Source: Grifola frondosa (Eukaryota; Basidiomycota; Agaricomycetes; Polyporales; Grifolaceae). Taken from it: DNA of 64,000 bases. Where the stretch lies: the NCBI GenBank assembly GCA_001683735.1, contig LUGG01000001.1, positions 3,576,884 to 3,640,883 of the forward strand. The letters are read 5' to 3'. Below are positions 14,297-26,680 of this stretch, one piece after another. The translations under genes were made by a program, and so were the position numbers. Every line of letters starts with the position of its first letter. The stretch's first letter is position 1. The notes beneath the pieces are model-generated. The model ran no database searches, had not been told where the DNA came from, and worked only from the letters and a program-made list of their open reading frames with translations.

Positions 14297-17200
14297 TCAC
14301 TCGTCTTGTGCTATCTTCTGCGCCCGCTTGGCCAGCTGTAAGCCACGGATGAGCTCAATCAGGTGGCGAAGAAACACAGAGAACTCACTGCTGCCGCCAG
14401 GTCCATCTGCCCGACCGCACCCACTCCGGCAGATGTATGCTTTGGTGCCCCTGCAGCCGGTCGTGTAGCACCAGGCACAGGTGGTTTCGCACCGATCTTC
14501 GGAGCCCCAGGCTTGCTGGCGATTGGTGGAGGACCAGGTTTGGGCTTGGCTGCCAATGGAGGCGGTTTCGGCGCTAATGAACTCGACGGTCGTGAGGAGG
14601 CCGGCGTCATCTCGTTCGTAGAGCTATTCGTTACTGTGGATGCAGTCCTTTTCCACGGTGCAGCAGAGCCATTGGCAGCAGCCATTCCCGGGAATACTGC
14701 GACGGGTTTGGCGGACGGATCCGCCGTAATCGACTTCGAGCGACCTATAGATCCGCTGGAGGCAACGGGAGGACGGTGGCTAGCTGGTGGCGGCGGAGGC
14801 GGAGGAGGAGCGGGCGCGGCCTTCGGTTTCGGAGGCACGAGTTCGAGGTAATTGTTCGGTGCCCAGCCTTCCTTACCGTCTTTCTTCACCAGCCACCAGC
14901 CGTTGTCATCCTTCTCGACCAGCTCAACCACATCGTCCTTCTTCAGGGTCATCTCGCCTCTTCCTGTCCCTCGAATGCAAATTTGGCACGATACAGCTCT
15001 ACATCGGGCTCCAGAGGTGGAGGAGGCGGGGCTGCAGCTCGGCTGGGTGGGGGCGGAGGTGCAGCATGTACCTTGCTACTGGTTGTCGTTGTCGAAGCGG
15101 GGACGGAACGCTTGACGGCGGTGGCAGGAGTAGATTTGCCTGGCAGAGCTTGTACGACAGGTCGCGGTCTTGATGCTGCAGGTTTCTATATTTTGAAAAT
15201 TCGTCACGAAAGACATTTGTAAGGGACAGTAAGTGTTTCGTACATCTGATGGACCGCCTTTCCGTAATAGCTTTCCTTGTGTAATTGGTCGCACAACACC
15301 TTCCTTGCGCTTCGCTGGCGGACGAGAAAGGCTACTAGGAGGTTCTCCTGTTGGTACATGAACTGTATGACTCTTGTATATATCATTCCGAGGTACCGTC
15401 TCGTCTTTGATAAACTTGATTGTGGTAGGTTTCTTGTCTTTCTTCTTGTGGTATTCGATTCTAGAATAGAGTTCAGCTTATGGACGATGGCCGGGTGCAC
15501 GACATACGTTGGCCCAACCAGAACAGTGATGCTAGCTTGCGTTAGCTCAAGCAGGTGCGTCGTGAGCTCAGTCTTGAAGACACAGCTAATTACCGCATCT
15601 CCCTCATCTGAAACCCCGAAATTTAGGGTCTAACAGTAGTCCTTTAGTACATTCATCGCAGTGAAATCAAAACATACTGACAATCCAATCATCCCTCAAG
15701 TTTGACATTGATATAGTCTTGATAGTCACAAGCGGGATCTTCCGTTCAAGTGACATGGTGGTGTTGCCGTCCTTTGCGTTCATCACAACGATATAAACAG
15801 CTTTCGGAGTCTATGGAAATTACGAAGTCAGCGAAGAGCCTCTCCCGAGTATCATTGGGTAAACATACTAAGATGAGGAAGCGTGGACTTGGTTTGCTCG
15901 AGCGCAATGCTTTCGAGACTAGAATATGGACTCTAGAGCTGAAAATGACCTTGTCGGCTAAGCAAACGTCAATCATCAAATTTTATACGAAGTCGATATG
16001 GCTGGCGTACCACCAATACCACAAGCTTCTTGCAACTCTTCTCCCAGCGAACTCTTGCCCTTAATGTCGAGATAATCGCCCATGAACCGACGATAGCTGA
16101 TGAGACTGAACCGTCTTCTCTCCTTTCTTCCGGCTAAAATTTGATGTCCATAGTCTCGCACTTTAGCATACTCGAGGCCTTCTTTATTGTTCTTCCAGAA
16201 CCGCTGTATACGTCTCGCACATTCGTGCTTGTATCGCATGTAGTTGCGCCATGCACGTTGGATACGACCAGCCATGTTATGCCAGTATCGATCTCGCATC
16301 GTCTCCAATGCAAATAACTAAAACTAAGTCAGAGACCCATTGACCACAACAGGCAGACCTCAAAATACCCACCGTCTCGGGATTCTTAATGAAAGCCTTC
16401 GTAACACCCATCTGCCATTCCTCTTTCGCTATGCCAGTATCGGTAAGAATCTGCTCGCATCCAGATTTCGAGTCCCCTTGCCATGTATATTCGCCAGCAT
16501 ACGACGTCGAAGGGGACAGCAAGTAGAATCGTTCTACCATTTTCTCGAAAGTGTTCCTGTACGCAAATCCAGCTCGCCGCACGCGAATGTTCTCCGCAAA
16601 CCTAGATACTTGACTTGGTGCAGAACTGCCTTCGTATCGTATTCCGTAGAACTACGATTCTGGTTTGGCTTAATAGTTCGAATATACGAGGGTTGCGCTC
16701 TCATCAGATTCTCAACGAGCGCGCCAGCAGACGCCTATATGAAGCAGAGTGAGATTCAAATCTTCGCTGCATCAAAACGCACTAACCTTGATCCTGTCAC
16801 CAGCAGTTGGAGGCCGCTTCTTGCTGTTCGGGTCCGGACGATCGGGGAAAAGGCCTTGTAAGAACGGATTTCCACTCGTGGCGACAAGGTCCAACAGATC
16901 CTTCACAAGCACGTCCTTGTTCTTATCTGTCATCCCGGCGACATTGTACATTACGTCTCCGGCATAATGTTTGACCAAGAACTGCGCCCCGCGGGACTCA
17001 AAGTGAGGGTTGGTGGAAAGGCTTGCCATGCGCTGTACGAAACTATTATCTGCGGCGCTGGGATCTGCGTGTGCTGTGGCACATGCGTCATTGAGAGCCG
17101 CGAAGATGCCGGGCGGGCGACGTTCCTCAATGAGGTCGCATACGATCTTGTTGTTGAAGTATTTGATGGGAGTCCATTTGATCTGCTCCCTAACGTATTC

Positions 17201-18961
17201 CTCTTGCTCCGTCTTCAGCGTCAGCTCAATGAAGATCTGTTGTAGTTTTTCATTGACGTAGTTGATGCACAATTGCTCGAAAGAGTTGTCCTGATGAGGA
17301 TAGGTTAGAGAGCATGTGCGTCTGGAACTCCAGACTACCAACCTCAAAGATTTCGAAACCGAAGATATCCTGTCTCACCCGTCAATAAGCCATAACGATG
17401 CAACGAATACCCAACGCACCAGAATGCCGATCAGGTGCTCTGAGGCCATTCGAGGTTTCATGGAAACATTAATTTTGGAGACAATCCACTCGAACAAATT
17501 GTTGTATAGGGCCTTCGCCAGCGCATCGCGTCCCGCGTTAGCTTGCGCGGGGTTGAGTGGAACGTCGTATACAGAGCCTCTGCGTCCTCCCCGTTGAGTT
17601 TCCATCACCCTGATTGTCATGGCTTTTTTCCACCGCGGGGTCCACCTCCAAGAGGTATGCAATGAAGTCTGTAACATTCGTGTCCGCAACCTTCGCGTTA
17701 CCGTCGTCCATTTCCTCATATTGGATGTTCCCAAGCCATAGAACGACAGCGAGTATGCGGAGGATCTCGGTCCGCTCATAATCGCTAAGACCAACAATTT
17801 GCATAGCTTTCTGAAAACACAGTTAGGAATGGCGATGCGTTCAGAATAGCAATTATCCTCACAATGGTCTCTCCAAAATCCTGAACATCATCGATGCCGG
17901 GTACTTCGAGACAATTGCTCAGACTCGTGTATGCATATGCTTCAGGTCCTTGGAGGCCAAATGCCTCTGTCCGCAGCCTAAATTATTTATCACTGTCCCA
18001 TGAGAATTCTGAAACCCACCTTTCTGCTCGTTCGAAGCACCTTTGGTGAACTGGTAGAAAATGTGGAAGTTACGCTCGTTCTCCACCTGCCCGACTACAC
18101 GGCCTTTCTCGAGCAGGTAATTTGTGATTTGTGCTCCGATCGGTTCTCCTTGGTTGTTGAACATAATTTCGAGATATTTGCCCTGATCTAATATAAGCTG
18201 CCATATTCATCGTGAACGTTTTGACCTACATGACGACTGGAATTGTTGTTGCGCAGCGTCTTCGCACATCCAAAGCTCTCGAGTAGGGGATTCGTGGCAA
18301 GCACCATGTCCTTAATCTCCTGGATACTGCTATCCTGACCGCCAGAAACGGCAGCAATATACTGCATGATGCGCTTCGCAGCTTCTGTCTTGCCAGCACC
18401 CGATTCGCCAGAGATGATAACACACTGGTTCTCGTGATACGCATTCATATTGTAATATGCGGACTCAGCTATTCCAAAGACATGTGGAGGGACCTCGAGC
18501 CTGTTCTTGCCCTTGTATCTCTGTAGTACCTCGTCCGTGTAGATGCCAAGATCTGGTGGGATTGCTTAGCTCGATATCCAACCTAGTTTTATTGACCGTA
18601 TACCTTTGAAGGGATTGACAGAGATCAAGACGGCCCCAATGTAGGTGTAGATTTCCCCGTTAGTCCATCGCTTCTGAAGGTTCTCATTGATGCTCTCATT
18701 CGTGATTGTGGTCAAGAGAGTCATATCAGCCACGCCGACTTGCTTCTTCTTGAAGCCTTCTTTCCAATCTGCCTGCGCAAAGTTCTGCATGGGTCTCTAG
18801 TGAGCAGCATACGAACATACCTTCGCAACCTTTGCAGCACCGGCTTTCTTAGTAGCGGCGCCAGCACCGCCGGCTTTCTTGCCGGCCTTCTTGGATATAG
18901 CCTGCGCAAACGGGGATTCAAGATAGAGCAAGACATAGCAGCTATCCCGTAGACTAACCAT
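14297..18961 (-). CDS. MYO1: Class I myosin with IQ, TH1 and SH3 domains
   Basis: This is a type I myosin, an actin motor acting at endocytic patches and hyphal tips. Exon 1 is the bare ATG (18961-18959); a 57-nt intron follows, and the protein continues [12 protein letters not shown]. Motor landmarks are [13 protein letters not shown], the P-loop [13 protein letters not shown] (about 18,400), NNNSSRH with the switch region, [18 protein letters not shown] helices, [15 protein letters not shown] and the relay at 17,200. The IQ neck reads [20 protein letters not shown] (about 16,260), then the TH1 tail. The SH3 domain ([18 protein letters not shown], about 14,900) is flanked by Pro/Ala-rich TH2 sequence. 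The last exon ends [12 protein letters not shown] at 14297. Single-base breaks occur near 14,953 and 16,600 and in the T run at 17624-17629. The gene lies head to tail with the UCS chaperone gene. Confidence 0.92.
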
Positions 18962-19360
18962 GGTAGATTGAAGTGTTTAGTATGTGTCGGGTAGATTAAG
19001 TACTCGGTGGAATGTAAACGGCGCGGTAAAGGTGTGTTGTTCGTGATGCAGGGCGTCTGAAGAATGCGTTATCAAGTAAGCGTGTAGTGTATCAGAGCCA
19101 GTATGATGGTGCGAGGGATCTATATGTCGAGGTCTATGTCGAGTTCGACGTACAGGGAAACGACTTCGCGCGGTTGCCGTACCGCCACCATCCGGATATA
19201 GCCGTCCAGAAAACAAGAACGACGGCCGAATTTGTTTATTAGCTCGACATTCATTGCAATGAGTTTTCGTAGAGCCCGATTACATATCAAAGTATACGAA
19301 AAAGATTAAGAAAACATGCAGAAATCCGTCGCATTGTACACAATATTGTCCGCAGAAGTC
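18962..19360. other. Intergenic region between chaperone and myosin genes
   Basis: About 400 bp holding the 3' end of the UCS gene and the promoter of the myosin gene, both on the minus strand. No RNA gene or repeat is apparent. Confidence 0.5.
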
Positions 19361-21454
19361 CTAAGGCGAGATCTTAATACCACGCTCCAACAACCACTTC
19401 AATGCTTCCGCTGAAGGTTTCAACAAGGGCGACGATATGTTCCCCGCACAATTTTTAACAGTCTCTACAAGAGCGCGAACAAGGCCAACGTGATCCGCGT
19501 CCATGGCCAGCTCCTGCGCAGATGCGTCTCCAACCCCAAGAAAGAGGTTTCGAACACAAATCACTCCTCGGTGGATAAGACCAGGGTCTGCTTCGCCTCC
19601 GATTTCCACGACCTCATTGTCGTCGTCCCCTTCTGGTGCTGATACGATGGAAGGATCAATGAGCCGTCCAAGGATTGGCAGTACTCGATGTCGCTCTCGC
19701 TGCAGCTCCAACAATGTCTCGCAGGCGTCGGGCGACGAGGTCAGCGTAGCAAGTGCTCCAGAAGCAGCAAGTCGTGTTGGGAGATCGTCAATATCGCACA
19801 GCGCAACGAGGACTTGGAGTTTCGAAGCCGAAGCCGACGTCTTCGTGCCACCATACTTATCGAACATTTCTTCGCATCCTGCAACGAGGTTGCATACAAG
19901 TTCCGTGGCCGCCCTGCGGACGAGTGTGTGTTCTTCGAGCATCAGTAGTTCGACTTTGTTCAGCAGCCCTTCTGCACGAGCGATGCGTGTAGCACCTTCT
20001 GCACTCTGGGATGAGAGGTTGGTGAGAGCCATCAACGCCTCGAATCGCTGCAATAGGTTCGAGTTGGGATGGACCAGCATCAGCGAGAACGGACGGATAG
20101 CGTCGTAGAGAGCACCTTCGTTTGGGCCAAAAACCTGCACGGGAGATGCGGTGATGGCAAGCTTTGCCAGAGCCTGTATTGGCTCAATATCAGACGCATC
20201 CAAGTCTGGCACTTTGTTGGACTGCAAAGCAGGGTCCGAGGCTGGTAAACATCCTTGTATAATGAGCATAAGCGATTTCGCGCCGCCACTTTGGAGGACC
20301 TTCCCCCGATTTTCTCTATCCTGAACGAGGCAGAGGAATGCCTTCCCGGCTGCCAATCTCACAGCACGGCTTTCGGTTGCACGCACTGCAGCTGTCAGCG
20401 CGTCCACAACACCAGCTTTGATTAGCCTACGCCCTCTCGCTCTAACGTGCTCCTCGTCCTCGAGCGGATTAGACTCATCCAAGTTCTGCGATTGACCCCC
20501 TGAAGTCTTCGCCATGCGCCTCAGCTTAGCCATCTGGGCCTCCTCTTCCGTCAGACGAGGTCGGTAAGCGCAGAGGTTAGATATAATGACGACGGCACCG
20601 TAAATAGGCGACACAGCCATGTCCTCAAGCGACTGGCTCGTAGCGCCCTTGCGACGCGGGATGAAGGAGAACAGTTTAGAGAGGAACGAAGGGTCTTTCG
20701 ATAACACCTCTTTGACAGAGGAGTCTGTGCTCATATACGCCAGTCCTTCGATGGCATCGCCAAGAGAGGACGTGTCGTGTCCGTCGACCACCAATCCCTT
20801 CATAAGCTTGACGAGGTCCTCGTCGCCGGCGCCGGCGCCCTGTTTTTGCGCCCCGCCCACCTCAGCAGCGTCCGCCCCCGCCCCTTTTGAGAGCTTCACG
20901 AGCGCAACCGCTGCGGCCGCGCGCAGCTCGCTGTCCTCAGTCTGGCGCGCCTTGCACTCGAGCCACAGCAACTGCTCCGACGACACGAGCGCGCGGCACG
21001 CCTTATGCCCGCTCGCACGGCCCAAAAGGTGCGCAACCGCACGAGAGATGGACGGCACGGTGGGGAAAAGGTCCACGCTGTCCGCGACGCCATCTGCGAC
21101 GCCATCCTGCTGGAATATGGCCGCGGCTGATTGCCAGTCAACCTCGAATAGCGCAGAGAGGAAGGAGAGACCCGCGAGGAGCTCGTTCTCCACCATGTCA
21201 GCCAGCCGCGAGGTAACAGGCTGTCGCAAGATGCTACATATAGATTCTGTCCCAGCGTCGGGAGTGGGCGCGTCAGAACGCAGTCGCTGACAGCATGCAG
21301 AGAGTACGATGTAGGCCTTGGAACGGATGAGGAGGGTGTTGGAAGGCAGGAACACGTTGATCAGGAGTGAGAGTTCGTCGGGGAGGAGCGTCGTGCATGC
21401 TTTGTCCTGGGATTTCTTGAGGAGGTTGTCGAGGTCGGCGTCGAGGGCGGTCAT
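19361..21454 (-). CDS. SHE4: UCS-family (UNC-45/Cro1/She4) myosin chaperone
   Basis: An intact, intronless 697-codon frame, free of the frame breaks seen in its neighbours. It is all-helical with armadillo-type repeats. Diagnostic stretches include GHKACRALVSSEQLLWLE, AVSPIYGAVVIISNLCAYRP, IQALAKLAITASPVQVFGP, EEHTLVRRAATELVCNLVAG and RLAASGALATLTSSPDACE, matching the UNC-45 central/UCS architecture of fungal She4 and Cro1 proteins. These lack the TPR domain of animal UNC-45, and none is visible here. The family folds and stabilises myosin motor heads and is needed for endocytosis and polar growth. The immediate neighbour is a class I myosin, a likely client. The start codon is 65 bp from the divergent TRM6 start. 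Confidence 0.83.
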   Translation of the reverse strand: MTALDADLDNLLKKSQDKACTTLLPDELSLLINVFLPSNTLLIRSKAYIVLSACCQRLRSDAPTPDAGTESICSILRQPVTSRLADMVENELLAGLSFLSALFEVDWQSAAAIFQQDGVADGVADSVDLFPTVPSISRAVAHLLGRASGHKACRALVSSEQLLWLECKARQTEDSELRAAAAVALVKLSKGAGADAAEVGGAQKQGAGAGDEDLVKLMKGLVVDGHDTSSLGDAIEGLAYMSTDSSVKEVLSKDPSFLSKLFSFIPRRKGATSQSLEDMAVSPIYGAVVIISNLCAYRPRLTEEEAQMAKLRRMAKTSGGQSQNLDESNPLEDEEHVRARGRRLIKAGVVDALTAAVRATESRAVRLAAGKAFLCLVQDRENRGKVLQSGGAKSLMLIIQGCLPASDPALQSNKVPDLDASDIEPIQALAKLAITASPVQVFGPNEGALYDAIRPFSLMLVHPNSNLLQRFEALMALTNLSSQSAEGATRIARAEGLLNKVELLMLEEHTLVRRAATELVCNLVAGCEEMFDKYGGTKTSASASKLQVLVALCDIDDLPTRLAASGALATLTSSPDACETLLELQRERHRVLPILGRLIDPSIVSAPEGDDDNEVVEIGGEADPGLIHRGVICVRNLFLGVGDASAQELAMDADHVGLVRALVETVKNCAGNISSPLLKPSAEALKWLLERGIKISP

Positions 21455-21519
21455 GGATCCCTGTATGCACGTGTTTATCCACTCTCTCTTGCTCTTGGAT
21501 TATTTTCTTGGCCGCTACG
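21455..21519. promoter_or_regulatory. Short bidirectional promoter region (UCS gene / TRM6)
   Basis: Only 65 bp separate the divergent start codons of the chaperone gene (minus) and TRM6 (plus). The stretch is pyrimidine-rich on the plus strand. Core promoter elements for both genes must lie here or inside the neighbouring coding sequence. Confidence 0.5.
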
Positions 21520-23454
21520 ATGGACGTCGGTGAGGGATCTTCTCAGGGAGCAGCGCAAGATGCACGGGAGGACACTATCCAGGCGGGCAACACACTGCTC
21601 CTCAAAGTCCCCAGTGGAGATATACGGACGCTGAAGTTGGAGAAAGACTCGTGCGATAGCCTCTCATGCTTGTCGTGTGCTGCACGTTCTGAACGATATT
21701 TAGCACTGTGAACCTAGGAAAATTCGGCACGTTCTACTCTAATGAACTGATTGGTCGGTCATATGGATCCACATATGAGATCGTGGAGAAAAGGCTTAAG
21801 GTCATTCCTCCCCGTCCAATGCAGGAAGTAGGTAGGCGCACTGTCGTATCATTTTATCTACGATCTGACTGTTTCTCGCAGGGGATACGGATGCCACAAA
21901 CGAACTGATCAACGACGGTGAATACGTCCAGCCTTTAACAGTAGAGGAGATTGAGGTCCTGAAAAGGTCCGGCTTGCATGCATCGGTGAGCGTGCTCGCA
22001 TTGTTCAAGAGCATACCGAACTTATACACCGTCTCAGGAAATTATCAAAAACAGATTGAGCAACATGCGAACTACTCGCTCAAGACAGAATACAGCAAAG
22101 AGAAATACAAGAAACGCAAGGAGGCGAAGTCAGTTCTCATTTCAGTTGTGCCACTCATTCTTTGACTAATCTATGAGCAGATACTCCAAGTCCTTCACCG
22201 TAATCGAGCCAACCTTGTTCAACGTCTGCGAATACTGGTTCAATAAGGACCAAAATAGACTCCGAGACATCCGTCCAGATGCGTTATCGCAAATGCTGAA
22301 CCTGGCCAACATAAGGCCTGGCGGGAGATACCTCGCCGTGGACGAAGCATCGGGAGTCGTGGTGGCTGGAGTGCTGGAACGCCTTGGTGGTATGTTCTCG
22401 CATCGATCTTTATTGATAAGAAACATATTCAATGAAAAATCAGGAAGCGGCCGATTGATCACAATATGTGACATAGACTCGCCGCCAGCGTATCCCGTGA
22501 TGACGCAAATGAACTTCAAAAAGGAAGTCATTGCCTCAACGTTATCGTCCCTAAACTGGGCCACCGCTGATGAAGACACTACACACCGAGTGAGACTAAT
22601 TCCACCTATACAGAGAAAAACTGACATTTTTCCAGTCCTGGCTCCTTCTGATCCTCCATCAGGCAAATTCAAGTCAGACGGCCAGCGGTCGCGACTCAGC
22701 AAACGTAAAGCCGCCTCGGACGCCCTTCTACAGACTAGAGAGGAATTATTTGCTGGTGAATTTGACGGGTAGGTTACCTTGAACGTTTTTATATTGTCAT
22801 GAATCTTATGCGGCGCAGTCTTATCATAGCCACGGAATATGACCCTTACTCCATACTGGAGAAGTTGACGCCCTACCTTGGCGGTTCAGCCTCAATAGTG
22901 GTACACGGCCCCAACGTACAGGTTGGTGCCATGCAGTTCATCCTTAAATGAACCTGTCTCATGCATGTTTTCTACCAGGTGGTGACAGAGCTGCAATGTA
23001 GGGTCAGGGACTTGCCTCAGTACCTGGGACCTACCGTGACGGAAATGTGGCTACGATGCTATCAAGTATATCACGTTCGCTCATTAATCTCATCCCGAGC
23101 TAATATGTGCGCAACACAGGTTCTACCCGGACGCACGCATCCAATGATGAACGCATCCGGCTCCGGGGGATTTATCTTTCACGCTATCAAAGTGTACGCC
23201 GGGTGTTCCTTGTCCAGCGTGAAGTTTTATTGATAGCGCTCTGTAATAGATATGATGATCCCGAAGCATCATCCGTGATGGCACATCGCCATAAGGCGAA
23301 AAAATTAAAAACGGCTTCGAACGAGGCGACTCCAGAAGCAGCGGGGCAGCTAGGGGCGTTGGAGGAAGAAGCAGGATCTGCTGCCATACTGGCTGAGTTA
23401 GCAACACAGGAGGCGACGAGCACCAGTGGCGACATTCAGATGAGGACATTGTAG
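21520..23454 (+). CDS. TRM6: tRNA (adenine-58-N1)-methyltransferase non-catalytic subunit
   Basis: TRM6 (Gcd10) pairs with the catalytic Trm61 to make m1A58 in tRNAs, including initiator tRNA-Met, in the nucleus. Exon 1 is 21520-21650; exon 2 starts at 21704 and gives STVNLGKFGTFYSNELIG. Further landmarks are KVIPPRPMQEV, NDGEYVQPLTVEEIEVLKRS, YSLKTEYSKEKYKKRKEAK, SFTVIEPTLFNVCEYWF, DALSQMLNLANIRPGGRYL and, near the end, GRTHPMMNASGSGGFIFHAI. A Lys- and Ala-rich tail ends at 23454. About nine short introns are needed. The A run at 22047-22051 is one base short of the expected IIKKQIEQH reading. The gene is divergent from the UCS chaperone. Confidence 0.88.
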
Positions 23455-23776
23455 AGCATTAATGCTGTATTTCTGTAGGCGATGATGCACATATTCACCT
23501 TGTGATGAGTCCGATGACGGCCCTTCGTTGTGAAGCTTGAGAGCGCCACAAGTAAACCCAGGTCGTGACCGTCGTCGACGATGTGGCATCGACGTTCAGC
23601 CTGCATTGAGTCGGCCTTGTTCGGCGACGGCCAATCCGACGAGCGCGGTAGAGACCGTAGAGGTCGTCCCGACCCCGAGTGATCTCGCGCTCCAGACCGA
23701 ATGCCGAACTAAATAAATCCGGCGGTGAGCCCGCTTAGTCCTTTGTTCATCTTTTCCTCCACTATCACCTCCTCAG
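23455..23776. other. Intergenic spacer with a CT-rich leader
   Basis: About 320 bp between TRM6 and the ceramidase gene. A pyrimidine-rich stretch lies immediately before the ceramidase ATG. Nothing else is recognised. Confidence 0.5.
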
Positions 23777-24965
23777 ATGGCGCTCAGCAATGCCACCAGC
23801 CTGTTGTCGCGCAAGGAGTTCTGGGGCCCGGTCACGGCGACGCTGGACTGGTGTGAGGTCAGTGGATAAGGTTTCGCCCCCTGCGCGTCTGGTGAGGCTG
23901 ACGGTCCCGTGCTCACCGCCGGCAGGCCAACTACCAATTCTCGCGCTATGTCGCCGAGGCGGCAAATACTTTCTCAAATATCTTTACGGTCTCTCTGGCG
24001 TGCTACGGTGCTCGTCAAGCCATCTTGGAGTCGCTACCTTCACGATACCTCGTTGGTTATGCAGTTAGTATTCCCAGTCGATGTGGTCGATGCTGCCATC
24101 CTCCGGTGATGTCGTACTGAAACAATGCTATATTGATTTCAATGCATAGGGCTTTGCGCTAGTCGGGGTGGGGAGCTTCATATTCCATGCAACCCTCCTA
24201 TTCGAAGCCCAGCTTGCAGACGAACTGCCTATGATCTATGTGGTAACTTATTGCTGCGCCATCCTCTGCGATACACAACGCGGCTTTAGCTTCCGCAACT
24301 CAAACGCGCTCCCCCTGTCCATTGCGTTCTTCTTGTTCAACATACTGTTCACATGGTCCTAGTACGTATCGTGTGCCGCACCCCTGTCCGCCTGTTGGGC
24401 TGACGCGTTGAGGGCCGCCCAGCATGGTTTGGCGGAACCCGATATACCACCAGGTAGTATTCGCGATACTCATGATCTCGACTGCGTTCCGCACTGCGTA
24501 CCTCCTGCGGGACGAGGAAATCCAGAAGAGGGTGCCCGGCTCAGAAAGATCGGCCGTTGCTCGCGTATTTACATCAGGAGCGGTGATTTTCGCCTTTGGC
24601 TTCTTCGTCTGGAATATGGACAACATCTTCTGTAATACGGTAACCCAGTGGAAGCATAGTATAGGATGGCCTGCTGCATTCATGCTAGAAGGCGAGTTTC
24701 AAGCCAGTTGCTGAAGGCTGGCATACTTATGATGGTTACGCGTTAAGGACACTCCTGGTGGCACATTCTGACCGTCAGTGGCGAAATAGGTGGCACATTT
24801 TTGGCTAACTAAATCATATTTAGGCAATTGGGACATACCTGATGCTTGTGGGGAATACCTGTGAGTTGATTTGTTCGGCGGTTGGATTGATGTCATCTCA
24901 CCCATCTCCCAATAGATCTGTGAGTCTTGCGTTGAAGATATTATGCTTCGATATTTACCCGGATA
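23777..24965 (+). CDS. YPC1: Alkaline ceramidase (Ypc1/Ydc1 family)
   Basis: Alkaline ceramidases are seven-helix ER/Golgi membrane zinc hydrolases that split (phyto)ceramide into sphingoid base and fatty acid. Exons joined across short introns give the family N-terminus DWCEANYQFSRYVAEAANTF, the zinc/serine motif GVGSFIFHATLLFEAQLADE followed by LPMIYVV, then RNPIYHQVVFAILMI and WNMDNIFCNTVTQWK. The last conserved block GHSWWHILT, with the two His ligands, follows an apparent GC-AG intron (donor GCGAGT near 24,692, acceptor TTAAG near 24,746). A further exon gives AIGTYLMLVGNT. The end near 24,965 is uncertain because the last exon does not read cleanly. Hydrophobic segments are present throughout. 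Confidence 0.82.
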
Positions 24966-26680
24966 AAAAGGACACTTTGCATCAAAGACGACTACCACAA
25001 CTATGCCCTCACCTCCGCCTGTGGCATGACCCACATTGCGCGTGTCGCCAAAAGCAAGATGCTGTGAGCAACAGACGACTTGCCTTGCATTTATTTTTAG
25101 TCCTATCCTAATTGCGGATGATGATCCTAAATTGTGTGATATAGATTCACTGTCGTCTAACAGCTCTGTATTGTTACTTACCATGTCACAGATCACCAGT
25201 TGCATATATTTTCGAGCTACTTCACCGTCTGATTTTTGCCGACTAAGTCAGATTCACGACGTACCCCGATACCCTGTATCATTGGTTGTTGAATAGTAAG
25301 TTCATCTTGCAGTCCGCGGAGCAGCCATCTAGAATGAGAAATTAGTGCGCAAATGCACACGAAGCCTCCAAGAGGAGTAAAGATTGAGAGTGGGGTGTAA
25401 GATGCTATACTAGTTTAATGAGGAGATACTCTTAGCAGGAGGTCAGCCCAAAAAATGTAATGTGAGCGAACATACCTTTTACAACAACGATTCTAGATTG
25501 TCTCTCCTATAGACCACTTTGTGAACTCCAGGACTTCCACTCCATCCACTGCATTCTTGCCCTCCCCAACCATGCCATGCTTTTGTGCCCACAAGCACAG
25601 CTCTTTCACCCCAGTACCAATGCATTGACCCCAGTTTGTTTGTGAACATGTCAGACGGCTGCTCATATAGCACCCCGGTGATACGACGGCCTCAGATACA
25701 TGAATCAAATCATTTTTGCATTTCGAACAGCTGATGATCTCCCAGGAGCTATTTTAGTAGGATCGTACCTGCAATCACATCATTGCAGGTCACTTGCACT
25801 ATATTCTCTGGCTTCATTGTGACATGTGATCAATTGAACATCGACTATCAAAGGTCCACTACTTCATACACTCAAAATTCACATAATACATAATCCCGCA
25901 TTCAAAATGACCTCGTGGTGACGTGAAACATGTCGAAACACTTGCGATCCAATTGTTTGGCATCCTACATGTGTTTACCTGGCAGATCACATGTGTAAAA
26001 CTTGATTCCAGTATTTTCGACTCTTACTCAGCCTTAGATCACTTCCATAACCAACATCAGCAAAATCCCCCTTGCGTACCAGAGAATGTAATATAATATA
26101 ATGCTAAATAAGAGAATACCAGATTTATTTTACCTGCCGGGAAATATACGGGACCCTTGACCATTGGCCAGAATGCCGATCCTACCAGAGCGTGCCAGGG
26201 TTAGGTGTACTCCCGGCCAGAGATGACAAGTTCGTACAATCTCTGACAAGGCTGACAAGATGGTGCACCGGTAATCTCTTGTCGTATCTTATCTGACATA
26301 TCGTATCTTGTTTTATCTTACCTGACACACCATATCTACAATCCATTTGATACCCACCAATTTGAATTTGAATTTGAATTTAAAACATTTGATTTAATCC
26401 ATTTGAATCCACTCTAAGTTACAAATCCGCCTGATAGCGCAGCAACAAGAGAACATTTATGCGATAACAACGATGTCCGAGCAAGTACCACAAAGCAGCA
26501 AGAAGCACAATAGAGAACAAAAACTGACAAACACACGTAGGCGGCGCAATGCGCGCGGCTGAAGCCCATGCGTGAAACTGTGCCATGAGGATCGAAACGT
26601 CAGCCCAGTCATTAAGTATACAGTCCGACTTACCCGTCACTCGTCAAGTTCGTCAATCTCCTCCTCGCCCTGCCCAATCT
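24966..26680. other. Intergenic region before the transposon-associated pair
   Basis: About 1.7 kb with no gene I can support. Composition becomes more AT-rich to the right. At 26,360-26,385 there is a short run of GAATTT hexamers, and at 26,280-26,335 repeated TCGTATCTT/TATCTTAC-like words, which could belong to a decayed transposon end. No terminal inverted repeat matching the far side of the Plavaka gene was found by eye. Confidence 0.45.

Noticed and set aside
20619..21290. Plus-strand frame of 223 codons opposite the UCS chaperone
   Set aside because: Ser/Ala-rich antisense shadow of an intact conserved gene.
25479..25708. Minus-strand frames of 64-71 codons near 25.6 kb
   Set aside because: Short, no start context or homology that I can recognise, within AT-richer intergenic DNA.
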